DNA from: Micavibrio sp. UBA6145
Lineage (GTDB): Bacteria; Pseudomonadota; Alphaproteobacteria; Micavibrionales; UBA1664
Length of the DNA stretch: 64,000 nt
Reading direction: 5' to 3'
Assembly: GCA_002423205.1 (NCBI GenBank)
Contig: DIUZ01000024.1
Span: 117,834-181,833 of the forward strand
Shown here: one piece after another, positions 33,924 through 43,258 of the stretch
How the letters are laid out: every line of letters starts with the position of its first letter
How positions within the stretch are numbered: the stretch's first letter is position 1
Notes under the pieces: model-generated
Told to the model about the DNA's origin: nothing
The model's database searches: none
Seen by the model: the letters and a program-made list of their open reading frames with translations, nothing else
Made by a program: the position numbers and the translations under genes

Positions 33924-34642
33924 TTGACACCTGTGGTATTGGCGATTTTGCGGGCCATGATTTCGGTACGCATGCGGATGATGATGACAAGGGCCAGATA
34001 GCACATCAGGCCCAGACCCATCACCAGCAGGGGGCGCAGCATGTCATCGGCCATGGCCGGGTTCATGACGCGTTTGACGGAGGTGAGCGAGCTTGGCTGG
34101 TGCAGCGTGTTCCACCATTCGACGGAATATTTTATGACCGGCAGGTTGACGAGACCGATGATGGTCAGCCACGCGGCGGCAAGGCCGCCCTGTTCCGGGC
34201 GGTCGAACGCGTCGGTCAGCGCGATGACGGCGATATACAGGAACATCATGACCAGCACGGATGTCAGGCGTGCATCCCATACCCACCATGCGCCCCACAT
34301 CGGTTTGCCCCAGAGCATGCCGGTGGCAAGGCATAATGCGCAGGCAACCGCGCCGACAGGCAATGCCGCGCGTAAAAACAATTCGGCCAGCGTGTGTTTC
34401 CAGACGATGAACATCAGCGCGGCAACACCGCATGCGGCGTAGATCATCATTGCCATCCACGCGCTGGGTACATGGATATACATGATGCGCACGGCGTCCG
34501 ATTGCTGGTAATCCGGCGGGGAGATCAGCAGCGCGTCGCACAGGCCGAAGGCCAGCAGCAGGGTGGCGAACAGGGCGAAGACCGGCGTCAGGATTTTCGC
34601 CAGTTTTTCGAAGTTCGTAGGGTTGGCATATTTTGTAATCAT
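33920..34642 (-). CDS. ccmC: Heme exporter protein CcmC
   Basis: Six-helix membrane protein (240 residues) of the heme-handling family that loads heme onto CcmE. Present: MYIHVPSAWMAMMIYAACG (periplasmic His), MLWGKPMWGAWWVWDARLTSVLVMMFLY (the WWD motif) and VEWWNTLHQPSSL (second His). Confidence 0.95.
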   Translation of the reverse strand: MITKYANPTNFEKLAKILTPVFALFATLLLAFGLCDALLISPPDYQQSDAVRIMYIHVPSAWMAMMIYAACGVAALMFIVWKHTLAELFLRAALPVGAVACALCLATGMLWGKPMWGAWWVWDARLTSVLVMMFLYIAVIALTDAFDRPEQGGLAAAWLTIIGLVNLPVIKYSVEWWNTLHQPSSLTSVKRVMNPAMADDMLRPLLVMGLGLMCYLALVIIIRMRTEIMARKIANTTGVK

Positions 34643-35292
34643 TGTGATGTGACCTTCATACGAACAATCCAGGCGGCGGCAAAGGGGCCAAGGACCATGC
34701 TTGCACAGGCAATTGCCCCCAGAAACGCCATCGGTGCCTGCCAGCCCAGATCAAGTTGTGCGGCAGATACCGCGCCAGCCCCGAAAATCAGGGCGGGAAT
34801 GCACAGGGGCATGATGACAAGGGATTGCAGCGCGGCGTTGCGGCGGGAGCCCAGTGTCAGGGCTGCGCCCATCAGGCCAATGGACGAAAATGCAATTCCG
34901 CCCAGGATAAAGCCGAGCCACAGGCACAGCATGGGAATAAGGGTATGGGGCAGGACAACGGACAGAACCAGGGGTGCGGCCAGCGCCAGGGGCAGGGATG
35001 TCGATATGAAATGCGCAAACGCCTTGGCCGCGAACAAAGCGGGCAGCGGTTTATGCGCGAGCAGGAGATCGTCGAGATCCTCGCCTTCCAGTAGATCGCC
35101 AAGCCCCAGCAATGATGAGAGCAGCAGGATGGCCCATGCAAGGCCCGGCAGCACGGCGGCGAGCAATACCTCTTCGGAACCAATCGCGAAAATGCATACC
35201 GTCATGGCCAGCGCGAAGAAAGCGGAGGCCTGACCGGTCAGGCCGCGGTCGCGGCTCATGCGGCGCAGGAAATGACGCAGGATCGCCATCAT
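34639..35292 (-). CDS. ccmB: Heme exporter protein CcmB
   Basis: Six-helix ABC permease subunit (217 residues) of the CcmAB complex. It begins MMAILRHFLRRMSRDRG and contains SLLGLGDLLEGEDLDDLLL and the hydrophobic blocks typical of the family. The start overlaps the ccmA stop (ATGA at 35289-35292). The alternate Met one codon later is also possible. Confidence 0.92.
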   Translation of the reverse strand: MMAILRHFLRRMSRDRGLTGQASAFFALAMTVCIFAIGSEEVLLAAVLPGLAWAILLLSSLLGLGDLLEGEDLDDLLLAHKPLPALFAAKAFAHFISTSLPLALAAPLVLSVVLPHTLIPMLCLWLGFILGGIAFSSIGLMGAALTLGSRRNAALQSLVIMPLCIPALIFGAGAVSAAQLDLGWQAPMAFLGAIACASMVLGPFAAAWIVRMKVTSQ

Positions 35293-35861
35293 GCCGGCAC
35301 CGTCATATCCATGGTCTGCGCATCCGGCCACAGATGCGGGTCGTGCGTGGCGATGATGGCGGCACCGCCATTGTGAAGATGGGTTTTGACGACTGCCTGT
35401 AGCGTGCGCACACCGGCAGCATCAAGACCGTCGCTGGGTTCGTCCAGCAACCACACGGCGCGGTTGCCGCAGAGAAGGCGCGAGAGCTTCACGCGCTGAC
35501 GCCAGCCGGTGGAGAGTTTGTTGAGCGGCGTGTCGAGCACGCGTGTGATTTCAAAAACATCAGTCGCCAGTGTGAAGGGCACGCCCATGAGCGCGGCCTG
35601 ATAGGTCAGATACTGGCGCGGTGTTTCAAGGGATGGCGACAAAGGCTGGGCGGCGAGAAACTGCGCATCGCCCGCGCGGTGCATTGTGCCGGTGAATTCG
35701 AGAAGACCGGCCGCGGCACGCAGGAATGACGTTTTGCCCGAACCATTGGGACCGGTGAGCAGCAACAGGCCGCCAGTGCCGAGCGCATGGGTGATGTTGT
35801 GCGCCAGCGTTACCCCGCCGCGCGCCACATTCACCCCGGTAAAGGTCAGTAAATCCGCCAT
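35289..35861 (-). CDS. ccmA: Heme exporter ATP-binding protein CcmA
   Basis: ABC ATPase (190 residues) with Walker A GPNGSGKT, a somewhat degenerate signature LSTGWRQRVKLSRLL, Walker B VWLLDEPSDGLDAAG and the switch His in ATHD. It powers release of holo-CcmE with CcmB. I chose MADLLTF at 35861. It heads the operon; upstream (35862-36015) I see only a plausible promoter region shared with the divergent gene. Confidence 0.94.
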   Translation of the reverse strand: MADLLTFTGVNVARGGVTLAHNITHALGTGGLLLLTGPNGSGKTSFLRAAAGLLEFTGTMHRAGDAQFLAAQPLSPSLETPRQYLTYQAALMGVPFTLATDVFEITRVLDTPLNKLSTGWRQRVKLSRLLCGNRAVWLLDEPSDGLDAAGVRTLQAVVKTHLHNGGAAIIATHDPHLWPDAQTMDMTVPA

Positions 35862-36015
35862 GTATGCGGTTATAAGCCCCATCCGGGGCGTGCAGAAGCC
35901 CTTTTTACGGTGCTAAGCCGCGGAGAACTCACAAAATAATATTGACGTCCGGGTCGGTGGCCCGCTTTTATGAATAAAAATAACCAAAAACGTTCTAACA
36001 GGGACATATCTTTCC

Positions 36016-36990
36016 ATGACTGCTGCCAAAATCAGCAATTACGACCCATTGCATCAGGCCAAGTATGAGCGGGAGTACGAGACCGCCATAGAGCTTTGGC
36101 GCCGGGCTATCCAAGAGAAACAGGAATTTGGCTCCATCCGTGCCGAGACGCGCAGCGCGTGGATCGAAACGATCAAGAACCGCCGTAATATCCGCAGGCA
36201 TGCCTATGCGACGACCAGCGATGTCGCGCGCAAAATGTTCAACATCCTCGCCGCGCGCGCGGCGATGGCCGGGCACAAGATGCCGGAGATGCCCAACCCG
36301 GATGATTTCAGTTCATTGCGTGAGATCCGTGAATTTTTTACCGATCAGATGGAGGGCATTAAAGCTGCGCGCGAAACACGTAAACGCCCTGTCGTTAACC
36401 CCATGCCGGTGCTGCCGCGCGGCGAGGGAAGAATCTTTAACGGCGTGGCCGCACCTGAAGACGAGCTTGTGACGCAGGCCTTTTACATTCCCGATCTTGA
36501 TAACGGTTTCGCCGTCATCGTGATGTCGCAGCGCGTGGGCGATGATATTTATATCTGCCTGTCCGGTAAATCGGACCCGAACCGGTTCCGCACGCTGATG
36601 CCGCAACTGGCGACGCTGATCCATCAGCGCCTGTTTGGGGAGAGCGACCCGAACAATATGCATTTCTTTGTCCATCACCCGCAGGGGCATGGATACCGGT
36701 ATCAGGAGCAATTCTGGAAGTACGACGTGCGCCCGGATGCGCGCGGCGCGTTCCGGATGGCGGCGCGGGAACAGGTCCAGATGCTGCCCTATGGTGTGGC
36801 CCACAAGGTGTTCATGGATGGATTACCGGAACGCGAGACGCGGATGATCGATCTCGACAAATACTGGCCGTACCGTGCGGGGGTGGAGATGGTGGTCGCG
36901 AAGCAGGAAAAGATCAGTGCCAGGCTTAAGGCTGCTGACGAACTGAAAGCGGCGGTCAGGGCGGAAATGCGCGGTCCGGTCCTGCACTAA
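36016..36990 (+). CDS. Hypothetical protein, 324 residues
   Basis: Not recognised. Residues 1-130 are strongly helical and charged (YDPLHQAKYEREYETAIELWRR). Residues ~155-230 look like an alpha/beta domain (NGFAVIVMSQRVGDDIYICLSG), followed by HFFVHHPQGHGYRYQEQFW, a His/Tyr/Trp-rich segment. The C-terminus is a basic helix. No signal peptide or membrane helix. A nine-bp hairpin overlaps its stop codon. Confidence 0.6.
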   Translation: MTAAKISNYDPLHQAKYEREYETAIELWRRAIQEKQEFGSIRAETRSAWIETIKNRRNIRRHAYATTSDVARKMFNILAARAAMAGHKMPEMPNPDDFSSLREIREFFTDQMEGIKAARETRKRPVVNPMPVLPRGEGRIFNGVAAPEDELVTQAFYIPDLDNGFAVIVMSQRVGDDIYICLSGKSDPNRFRTLMPQLATLIHQRLFGESDPNNMHFFVHHPQGHGYRYQEQFWKYDVRPDARGAFRMAAREQVQMLPYGVAHKVFMDGLPERETRMIDLDKYWPYRAGVEMVVAKQEKISARLKAADELKAAVRAEMRGPVLH

Positions 36991-37000
36991 TCAGGACCGG
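36976..37000 (+). other. Hairpin at the end of the 324-residue gene
   Basis: Perfect nine-bp inverted repeat CCGGTCCTG / CAGGACCGG with a seven-base loop that contains the stop codon. No T tract follows, so it may act as an RNA-stabilising end rather than as a terminator by itself. Confidence 0.45.
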
Positions 37001-37136
37001 ATAAGTCCTGATTTAGCAGGGTTTCCGGGGTATTCGGGGCGATTAACGCTTCTTTATCTTTTCGCGGTGCATGGTACCCTGTCTATAGGGGCTATTCGGC
37101 CTCTTGTTTTCTATATTCATCCAAAGGTTTTGCACC

Positions 37137-39824
37137 ATGGCCCGCACCGGTCTCGATACACTTCAAACCCGCCGCACACTGACGATTGACGGTAAGGAAT
37201 ATGATTATTTCTCGCTTCTTGTCGCGCAGGAAAAAATAGGCGATATCAGCCGCTTGCCGTTCTCGCTGAAGGTTCTGCTTGAGAACATGCTGCGCTATGA
37301 AGACGGCCGTTCGGTTCGTGTTGGTGATGTCGAGGCGTTCAAGACATGGCAGACAACGCTGGGCAAGGGTGAGCACGAGATTGCATACCGTCCCGCACGT
37401 GTTCTGATGCAGGACTTTACCGGCGTGCCTGCCGTGGTCGACCTGGCCGCGATGCGCGAAGCCACCGTCGCCATGGGCGCAGACGCCCAGAAGATCAACC
37501 CGCTCTCGGCCGTCGACCTGGTCATCGACCACTCGGTCATGGTGGACGAATTCGGTTCGCCCGCGTCGTTCCAGAGAAACGTCGACCTTGAATTCGAGCG
37601 CAATGCCGAACGTTACAAGTTTTTGAAATGGGGCCAGAAGGCCTTCCGCAATTTCCGCGTCGTGCCGCCCGGCACCGGTATCTGTCACCAGGTGAATCTT
37701 GAATATCTGGCGCAAACCGTCTGGGTCGATGAAGACGAAACCAACCCGGGCCGCAACGTCGCGTATCCTGACACGCTGGTGGGCACCGATTCACACACCA
37801 CGATGATCAATGGTCTGGCTGTTCTGGGTTGGGGTGTTGGCGGTATCGAGGCCGAGGCCGCGATGCTGGGCCAGCCGGTATCCATGCTGATCCCGGAAGT
37901 CATTGGATTTAAACTTTCTGGTAAACCGAAAGAGGGCACGACCGCCACCGACCTGGTGCTGACCGTGACCCAGATGCTGCGCAAAAAAGGCGTGGTCAAC
38001 AAATTCGTCGAATTCTATGGCCCCGGTCTCGACCATATGTCGCTGGCCGATCGCGCCACCATCGCCAACATGGCGCCGGAATACGGCGCGACGTGCGGCT
38101 TCTTCCCGATTGACGAAGAAACCTGTCGTTATCTTGCATTCTCGGGCCGCGACCCGCACCGCATCGAATTGGTGCGCCAATACGCGAAAGCGCAGGGCAT
38201 GTGGCGCGAGAGCGGATCTGCCGATCCGATCTTCACCGATACATTAGAGTTGGACATGAGCACGGTCGAACCCTCGCTTGCCGGTCCGAAACGTCCGCAA
38301 GACCGCGTGGTTCTTTCCACGGCTGCCGCCGAGTTCACCAAGCATCTGGAAACCGTCAAAGGCAAGGTTCCCACTGTGGCCGTTGCCGGTACGGATTTCA
38401 GCATGTCGGACGGCCATGTCGCGATTGCCGCGATTACGTCGTGCACCAACACATCGAACCCGAGCGTCATGATCGCTGCCGGTCTGGTCGCCAAAAAGGC
38501 GAATGCGCTGGGCATGAAGGTCAAGCCGTGGGTGAAAACGTCACTGGCCCCGGGCAGCCAGGTCGTGACCGATTATCTCGACAAGGCCGATCTTTCGAAA
38601 GATCTCAACGCGCTGGGCTTCAACCTGGTTGGTTATGGCTGCACCACGTGTATCGGTAACTCCGGTCCGCTGCCTGAGCCGATTGCCAACGCCGTCGTCG
38701 AAGGCGACCTCAACGTGGTTTCGGTGCTTTCGGGCAACCGTAACTTCGAAGGCCGCGTTAACCCGCACGTCAAATCGAACTACCTGGCGTCGCCGCCGCT
38801 CTGCGTCGTGTACGCGCTGGCGGGATCCATGCTGGTTGATGTCACCAAAGATCCGATCGGTAAAGACAAGAACGGCAAAGACGTTTTCCTGAAAGACATC
38901 TGGCCGACGACGAAGGAAGTCGCCGACACGATGCAATCGGCGCTGACGCCGGAGATGTTCAAGAACCGTTATTCCAACGTCTTCCTTGGCACCAAGGAAT
39001 GGCAGGCGATTTCGGGCGCTGACGGCCCGGTTTACAGCTGGGACGCGGATTCCACCTATGTTGCCAACCCGCCGTATTTCCACGGCATGTCGAAAACGTC
39101 CACCGGCGCGGTCAATGACGTCATTGGCGCACGCGTGATGGCGGTGTTCGGCGACTCGATCACCACCGACCACATTTCACCGGCCGGTTCGATCAAGAAA
39201 GATTCACCCGCCGGCAAATACCTCATGGAACACGGTGTCGCCCCGGCTGATTTCAACAGCTACGGCGCGCGCCGCGGCCACCACGAGGTCATGATGCGCG
39301 GCACGTTCGCCAATATCCGCATCAAGAACGAACTGGTACCGGGCACGGAAGGCGGCATCACCAAATTCGCCACGACGGGCGAGGTTCTGCCGATCTACGA
39401 TGCGGCCATGAAGTACAAAGAAACCAATACGCCGCTGGTTGTGTTTGCGGGCAAGGAATACGGGACGGGTTCGTCGCGTGACTGGGCTGCAAAAGGCACC
39501 ACGCTTCTGGGCGTGAAGGCGGTCATTGCTGAAAGCTTCGAGCGTATTCACCGTTCGAACCTGATCGGCATGGGCGTTCTGGCCCTGCAGTTCAAGGACG
39601 GCCAGACCCGCGCAGACCTGAAACTGACGGGCACCGAGACGTTTGACATCACGGGCGTATCCGGCGGTATCAAACCGCGCATGGACGTCACGCTGACCGT
39701 CACCCGCGCCGATGGCACCAAACAGGCCTATACATTGTTGTGCCGCATCGACACGCTGGATGAGGTTGAGTATTTCAAGAACGGGGGCATTCTGCCTTAC
39801 GTTCTGCGCAACATCGCGGCTTAA
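37137..39824 (+). CDS. acnA: Aconitate hydratase
   Basis: AcnA/IRP-type aconitase (895 residues), citrate to isocitrate in the TCA cycle. Iron-sulfur ligands lie in AAITSCTNTSNPSVM and VGYGCTTCIGNSG; substrate residues in GTDSHTTMINGL and YGTGSSRDWAAKG. The start MARTGLDTLQTRRTL matches the family; 11 upstream codons are open but unlikely. A strong terminator follows. No ribosome binding site stands out (CAAAGGTTTTGCACC). Confidence 0.97.
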   Translation: MARTGLDTLQTRRTLTIDGKEYDYFSLLVAQEKIGDISRLPFSLKVLLENMLRYEDGRSVRVGDVEAFKTWQTTLGKGEHEIAYRPARVLMQDFTGVPAVVDLAAMREATVAMGADAQKINPLSAVDLVIDHSVMVDEFGSPASFQRNVDLEFERNAERYKFLKWGQKAFRNFRVVPPGTGICHQVNLEYLAQTVWVDEDETNPGRNVAYPDTLVGTDSHTTMINGLAVLGWGVGGIEAEAAMLGQPVSMLIPEVIGFKLSGKPKEGTTATDLVLTVTQMLRKKGVVNKFVEFYGPGLDHMSLADRATIANMAPEYGATCGFFPIDEETCRYLAFSGRDPHRIELVRQYAKAQGMWRESGSADPIFTDTLELDMSTVEPSLAGPKRPQDRVVLSTAAAEFTKHLETVKGKVPTVAVAGTDFSMSDGHVAIAAITSCTNTSNPSVMIAAGLVAKKANALGMKVKPWVKTSLAPGSQVVTDYLDKADLSKDLNALGFNLVGYGCTTCIGNSGPLPEPIANAVVEGDLNVVSVLSGNRNFEGRVNPHVKSNYLASPPLCVVYALAGSMLVDVTKDPIGKDKNGKDVFLKDIWPTTKEVADTMQSALTPEMFKNRYSNVFLGTKEWQAISGADGPVYSWDADSTYVANPPYFHGMSKTSTGAVNDVIGARVMAVFGDSITTDHISPAGSIKKDSPAGKYLMEHGVAPADFNSYGARRGHHEVMMRGTFANIRIKNELVPGTEGGITKFATTGEVLPIYDAAMKYKETNTPLVVFAGKEYGTGSSRDWAAKGTTLLGVKAVIAESFERIHRSNLIGMGVLALQFKDGQTRADLKLTGTETFDITGVSGGIKPRMDVTLTVTRADGTKQAYTLLCRIDTLDEVEYFKNGGILPYVLRNIAA

Positions 39825-39840
39825 TAATTTTACGATCACG

Positions 39841-39875
39841 AAAAAGCCGGCTGGAGAGATTCAGCCGGCTTTTTT
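39841..39875. terminator. Bidirectional terminator acnA / FecR-domain gene
   Basis: AAAAAGCCGGCTG, eight-base loop, CAGCCGGCTTTTTT. It ends the plus-strand acnA and the convergent minus-strand gene. Confidence 0.92.
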
Positions 39876-39894
39876 AATTGCGTTGAATGACGGG

Positions 39895-40914
39895 TTATTC
39901 GGCCTTGTCTTTCACGATGTCCTGTACCGGGCCGGCGGGTGCGTCCATGTCGCCGACAGGGGCGGATTTGGTGTTCAGGCGTTCGATGATTTTGTTTTTC
40001 ACGGCCTGAACCGCGCCGGTATTCGCGTCCGTGGTCAGCGGGGTGGTGCCGACGATGCGACTGCCCGCGACGCCCGGGGTCGCGTCGTGGCCTGAGCCAA
40101 GAACGTCGGGCAAGGCGATTTTGCCACGCGGGTCTTCAATCAGGTCGGTCGCACCTTTTGCGCGGCTGTCCCGTTGTTCGTTCAGTTTCAGGGCGGTGTC
40201 ATGTTCGCGGAGCAGGGTTTCATTGCGCTTTGCATTTTCCTGCATGCGCTTGCCGATCTCACCGATGTCTTTCAGCGCTACCGTATCGGAAGCCCGTTTG
40301 ATTTTGTCCGCGTCCCATTTTTGGGCGGGGGCGGGTGTGTCATTGGCGGTGGCCAAAATGGTGGCCTCGCCTTCGTTTAGTGTAACGGTACCGGCCTTGT
40401 TGCTGAGCGTGACGGTTCCGTCACCGACGAGAACGCCGTAGGTGCCGTCAATCGTGCCGCCCCAGAAGCGCGTGCCGCGAATGGTGATGGCACCGACAGG
40501 TGTATTGACCTGAATATTCGGGTTGGGCGTATCACCCAGCAGGCCATCCACGAACAGGAAGTTACCCTGCGCGATGGAATAGACCGCGCCGTTTCTGCTC
40601 GAGTCCTTGACGTGATAGGCGTATTGGTCGACGCGCATGACTGCGCCTTCACCCAATGTCAGTTCGGTGTTGTCGATCATCTGGACGAACAGGCGGCTGC
40701 TTTCGCCCGTGGTCAGAACATCACCGGCGCGTACTGGTGTGTTCAGCCCGGCCGGGGAGTGCGCGGGGGCGTTGAATGGCTTGATGGTTGCGCTGCCCTC
40801 CACCGCAAGGATGGTGCCGATGATGTCGTTTGGAACCGCGGGCGTTGTCGCGTGGGCGAAAGACACCGGCGCAATGGCCAGCATGGTGGCAAAAGCAAGG
40901 ATCAGGTTTTTCAT
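39895..40914 (-). CDS. Secreted FecR-domain protein
   Basis: 339 residues with a clear signal peptide (MKNLILAFATMLAIAPVSFAHA). Residues ~30-180 form a FecR domain: IIGTILAVEGSATI, PVRAGDVLTTGESSRLFVQM, ELTLGEGAVMRVDQY and TPVGAITIRGTRFWGG. The remainder is a charged, probably helical linker and tail. Unlike the sigma-factor regulator FecR it lacks an N-terminal cytoplasmic part and no ECF sigma gene is nearby, so a structural or surface role is more likely. It follows the 296-residue gene by 13 bases. Confidence 0.82.
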   Translation of the reverse strand: MKNLILAFATMLAIAPVSFAHATTPAVPNDIIGTILAVEGSATIKPFNAPAHSPAGLNTPVRAGDVLTTGESSRLFVQMIDNTELTLGEGAVMRVDQYAYHVKDSSRNGAVYSIAQGNFLFVDGLLGDTPNPNIQVNTPVGAITIRGTRFWGGTIDGTYGVLVGDGTVTLSNKAGTVTLNEGEATILATANDTPAPAQKWDADKIKRASDTVALKDIGEIGKRMQENAKRNETLLREHDTALKLNEQRDSRAKGATDLIEDPRGKIALPDVLGSGHDATPGVAGSRIVGTTPLTTDANTGAVQAVKNKIIERLNTKSAPVGDMDAPAGPVQDIVKDKAE

Positions 40915-40927
40915 TTCGATCTTTCTC

Positions 40928-41818
40928 TTATTCCGGTGGAACATAGTCACCGCGCGCGAAGGCGGCGGATTCCTCGATCAGTTCCAGCATGTTCGGGCGC
41001 TCAGGCCGGTAGCTGACCTGATAGCTTTCTTCAAACTGGTCGATTTCGATGTTGAGTTTGCCAAGGCGGCGCTGGGCGCGGTCAAGCTTGGGCGCGAATT
41101 CGTTCGATGTGGCCTTTTTCGCGCGGTAAAAACCGGCCGTGACCGAAAGCTGGACCAGTTCCAGCCAGTTGGCGGCCAGGATCATGCATTGAAACGGTTC
41201 GGCGTGTTTGATGTCCTTGGCAGCAATGTTCTTTTTCGCTTCGACCGTCAGGTTGAAGGTGGTGGACCGGCGCGGGTTGCGGAACATGAGGCCGATGCGG
41301 GTACGGTCGTTCACCGCGCCGATGACGGTTGCGATGGTGGAGTCGTGCGTGATGTTGACGCCGCGTCCGGCCATATTGAATGCGTCTTCGGCAATTTTGA
41401 TGGCGCGGTCGTATTCATCCTTGTTGCGGGCATCGCATTGTTCGATCACATCCATGAAAGGGTGCGGGCTACCCTGTTTGAACAGGCACCGCCCGGCGTT
41501 GTAAACGGCGACCCAGCCTTGCGGATTGTTTTCTTTTTCGTACTGCGGAAGCGCCTCAGCCCAGTTGGGAGCCCATGGGTAGGACGGAGAGCGCGAGAGG
41601 ATGGGGCCTTCGCGCGCGAAGGTGCGGGTGATCATGGCGGCCATGCGCATGGTGGTGTGCATGTTGTGACCGCGCACGATGATGCGTTCTTCGTGCTGAC
41701 CGGATGACGCGGTGAGGGGCAGGACGATGCGATTGCCTAGCGCAATCATGGGTTCGCCCGTACCCTTTTCGGATACCACGAACTTTTCGCGCATCATGGT
41801 GGTGTTCAGTAGGAACAT
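40928..41818 (-). CDS. Hypothetical protein, 296 residues
   Basis: Not recognised. No signal or membrane segment. It contains SGQHEERIIVRGHNMHTTMR, a mixed alpha/beta middle, and a C-terminal helical region (KLDRAQRRLGKLNIEIDQFEE). Position suggests an operon with the secreted FecR-domain protein. Start is uncertain: Met1 at 41818 or Met8/Met9. Three TTACATG repeats at 15-bp intervals lie 50-90 bp upstream. Confidence 0.6.
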   Translation of the reverse strand: MFLLNTTMMREKFVVSEKGTGEPMIALGNRIVLPLTASSGQHEERIIVRGHNMHTTMRMAAMITRTFAREGPILSRSPSYPWAPNWAEALPQYEKENNPQGWVAVYNAGRCLFKQGSPHPFMDVIEQCDARNKDEYDRAIKIAEDAFNMAGRGVNITHDSTIATVIGAVNDRTRIGLMFRNPRRSTTFNLTVEAKKNIAAKDIKHAEPFQCMILAANWLELVQLSVTAGFYRAKKATSNEFAPKLDRAQRRLGKLNIEIDQFEESYQVSYRPERPNMLELIEESAAFARGDYVPPE

Positions 41819-41868
41819 GCACCTGCAAATGTAGCAAAATCAGGGAGTATTACCACTGCGACGTAAGA

Positions 41869-41905
41869 TTACATGCCCCATGCTTACATGACCCAGGTTT
41901 ACATG
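41869..41905. repeat. Three TTACATG repeats with 15-bp period
   Basis: TTACATG occurs at 41869, 41884 and 41899, exactly 15 bp apart, across the stop codon of the 245-residue gene and the region upstream of the 296-residue gene. The flanks are also similar (CCCCATGC, ACCCAGGT, CCCATGCC). It could be a tandem duplication of the gene end or an iterated binding site. Confidence 0.6.
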
Positions 41906-42636
41906 CCCATGCCGAAGCGGACAGCCGGACCGCGGGCGGCGGCGAAGCTCGGCTTGTGGACTTGCGTCTGTTCGACCTTGCGGCGCTGGCCGTCATTGGC
42001 CAGGCGCTGTTGGCCGTGAACCAGACCCTGGGTTTTCTCACCGCCAGCTTCAACCTTGCTGGAAATGCCTTCAACGCCCTGTTTCTGGTAGAAAGCCATG
42101 ACTTCGGCCAGGCTCTCGGCTTCGGTCAGTTGCTTTTCCAGAGCTTTGCGTTTCGGCTCGGCCTTTTTGGCGGCGTCGCGCTGTTTCTTCATCGACGCGT
42201 TCATCAGCAGCGATGTTGCCATTTTACCCGGGGCCTGCGTCGGGCGGGCCAGGCGGGAGAAGGGGCGCTTGATGGCGTTCTTGGTTTTAGCGCCGGCTTT
42301 CAGGGTCGGATCAACCGGGGCCTTGTCGGTGCTTTCGCTCAGCATGCTCATGCCGGTGTCGACCAGGGCTTTACCAACCGAGGCCATGCCGCCGGTCAGC
42401 AGGTTGATGGCGCCTTCAGCGATGAAGGCCGAGAAATCGTTGCCGGCGTTGCCGCCCAGCTTGTTGACGCGGAAGTTCACGTTCTTGGTGACGTCGGAAC
42501 CGGTCTTGCCCGGGACCTGGGGCAGGGCTGCGAGTTGCTTGCCGACCGATTGCATGGTCGCGATCGCGCCGGTGAATTCGGTCTTGGTTGAACCGATGTC
42601 ACTCTGGCCTGAAAGGTCTCTTTTGAACGTGGTCAT
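41899..42636 (-). CDS. Hypothetical protein, 245 residues, CtrA-type promoter
   Basis: Not recognised. Low-hydrophobicity, basic protein: residues 1-60 Thr/Gly/Ser-rich, ~68-100 a small amphipathic segment (FIAEGAINLLTGGMASVGKAL), ~115-190 a Lys/Ala-rich coiled stretch (KKQRDAAKKAEPKRKALEKQ), ending RFGMGM. No signal peptide. A one-mismatch CtrA box with a -10-like TAATGT at the same spacing as four other genes of this window lies upstream, which groups it with the small unknown proteins at 45-47 kb. Confidence 0.6.
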   Translation of the reverse strand: MTTFKRDLSGQSDIGSTKTEFTGAIATMQSVGKQLAALPQVPGKTGSDVTKNVNFRVNKLGGNAGNDFSAFIAEGAINLLTGGMASVGKALVDTGMSMLSESTDKAPVDPTLKAGAKTKNAIKRPFSRLARPTQAPGKMATSLLMNASMKKQRDAAKKAEPKRKALEKQLTEAESLAEVMAFYQKQGVEGISSKVEAGGEKTQGLVHGQQRLANDGQRRKVEQTQVHKPSFAAARGPAVRFGMGM

Positions 42637-42972
42637 TTACTAACTGCCCTGCTTGTTTTTTTGCTTATGACCCAACATTACGCCAGCGCTGGTGAATTCA
42701 AAGTTAATTTTCGTAAGCAAAATCAAGTACTTAATACAATTTTACTCAAATTTTATGAATATTTTATGAAAAATAACAGGCGCATCCATTTATGCAACCA
42801 ATTTCTGTTTGTTTTCAAATGCTTGAGCACTATAAAAAATTTCCATGCCGGTGCGCAAGTTTTGTGTAAAACCGCCTCCGGGCAAGGGTCTTAAAAGGCA
42901 ATGTTGCGGCAAGGGTGTACAGGGGGCGCATCCGCTTTACGTCATGATCAAACCCAATTGAAAGGACTGACC
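42637..42972. other. 336-bp AT-rich intergenic region
   Basis: No supported gene. Clearly more AT-rich than the flanking genes. It contains the CtrA-like box for the minus-strand gene near its left end, and the promoter of the EF-hand gene should be in its right part. I see no terminator or known RNA. Confidence 0.5.
42693..42707 (-). promoter_or_regulatory. CtrA-like box (one mismatch) before the 245-residue gene
   Basis: On the minus strand TTAA-CTTTGAA-TTCA, then 12 bases and TAATGT as -10. It ends 57 bp before the ATG. Layout is identical to the four perfect boxes of the window. Confidence 0.55.
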
Positions 42973-43242
42973 ATGAAAAAATTGATGATGCTTGCCGCGC
43001 TCGGCGCTTTTGTTGCCGCTGCACCGGCTTTCGCCAAAGACAAAACCCCGGCTGAGAAAGATGCGAAAGTATCACGCGCCATTTCCGAATCCGATACGGA
43101 TAACGACGGCAAACTGAGCAAGGCCGAATGGACCGCGAAGAGCGACGCCAAATTCGCCGAAGCTGACGCCGACAAAGACGGTTTTGTCACCAAGGGTGAA
43201 AAACTGGCTGCGATGGAAAAACAATGGGCCGGGAAGAAGTGA
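42973..43242 (+). CDS. Secreted EF-hand protein, 89 residues
   Basis: Signal peptide MKKLMMLAALGAFVAAAPAFA, then two EF-hand calcium loops: DTDNDGKLSKAEW and DADKDGFVTKGEK, each with Asp/Asn ligands at 1, 3, 5 and a glutamate near position 12. Probably a small periplasmic calcium-binding protein. AAAGGA precedes the ATG at 42973. A strong terminator follows. Confidence 0.85.
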   Translation: MKKLMMLAALGAFVAAAPAFAKDKTPAEKDAKVSRAISESDTDNDGKLSKAEWTAKSDAKFAEADADKDGFVTKGEKLAAMEKQWAGKK

Positions 43243-43258
43243 TTTTTTTCGTCCGATG

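Noticed and set aside
37043..37057. TTAA-CGCTTCT-TTAT upstream of acnA as a CtrA box
   Set aside because: One mismatch, and position ~80 bp from the start with no -10 at the 12-bp spacing of the other boxes.
42661..42894. 77-residue open frame in the AT-rich gap before the EF-hand gene
   Set aside because: Lys/Asn/Phe-rich translation of AT-rich DNA, no ribosome binding site, and the CtrA-like promoter of the opposite gene lies within it.
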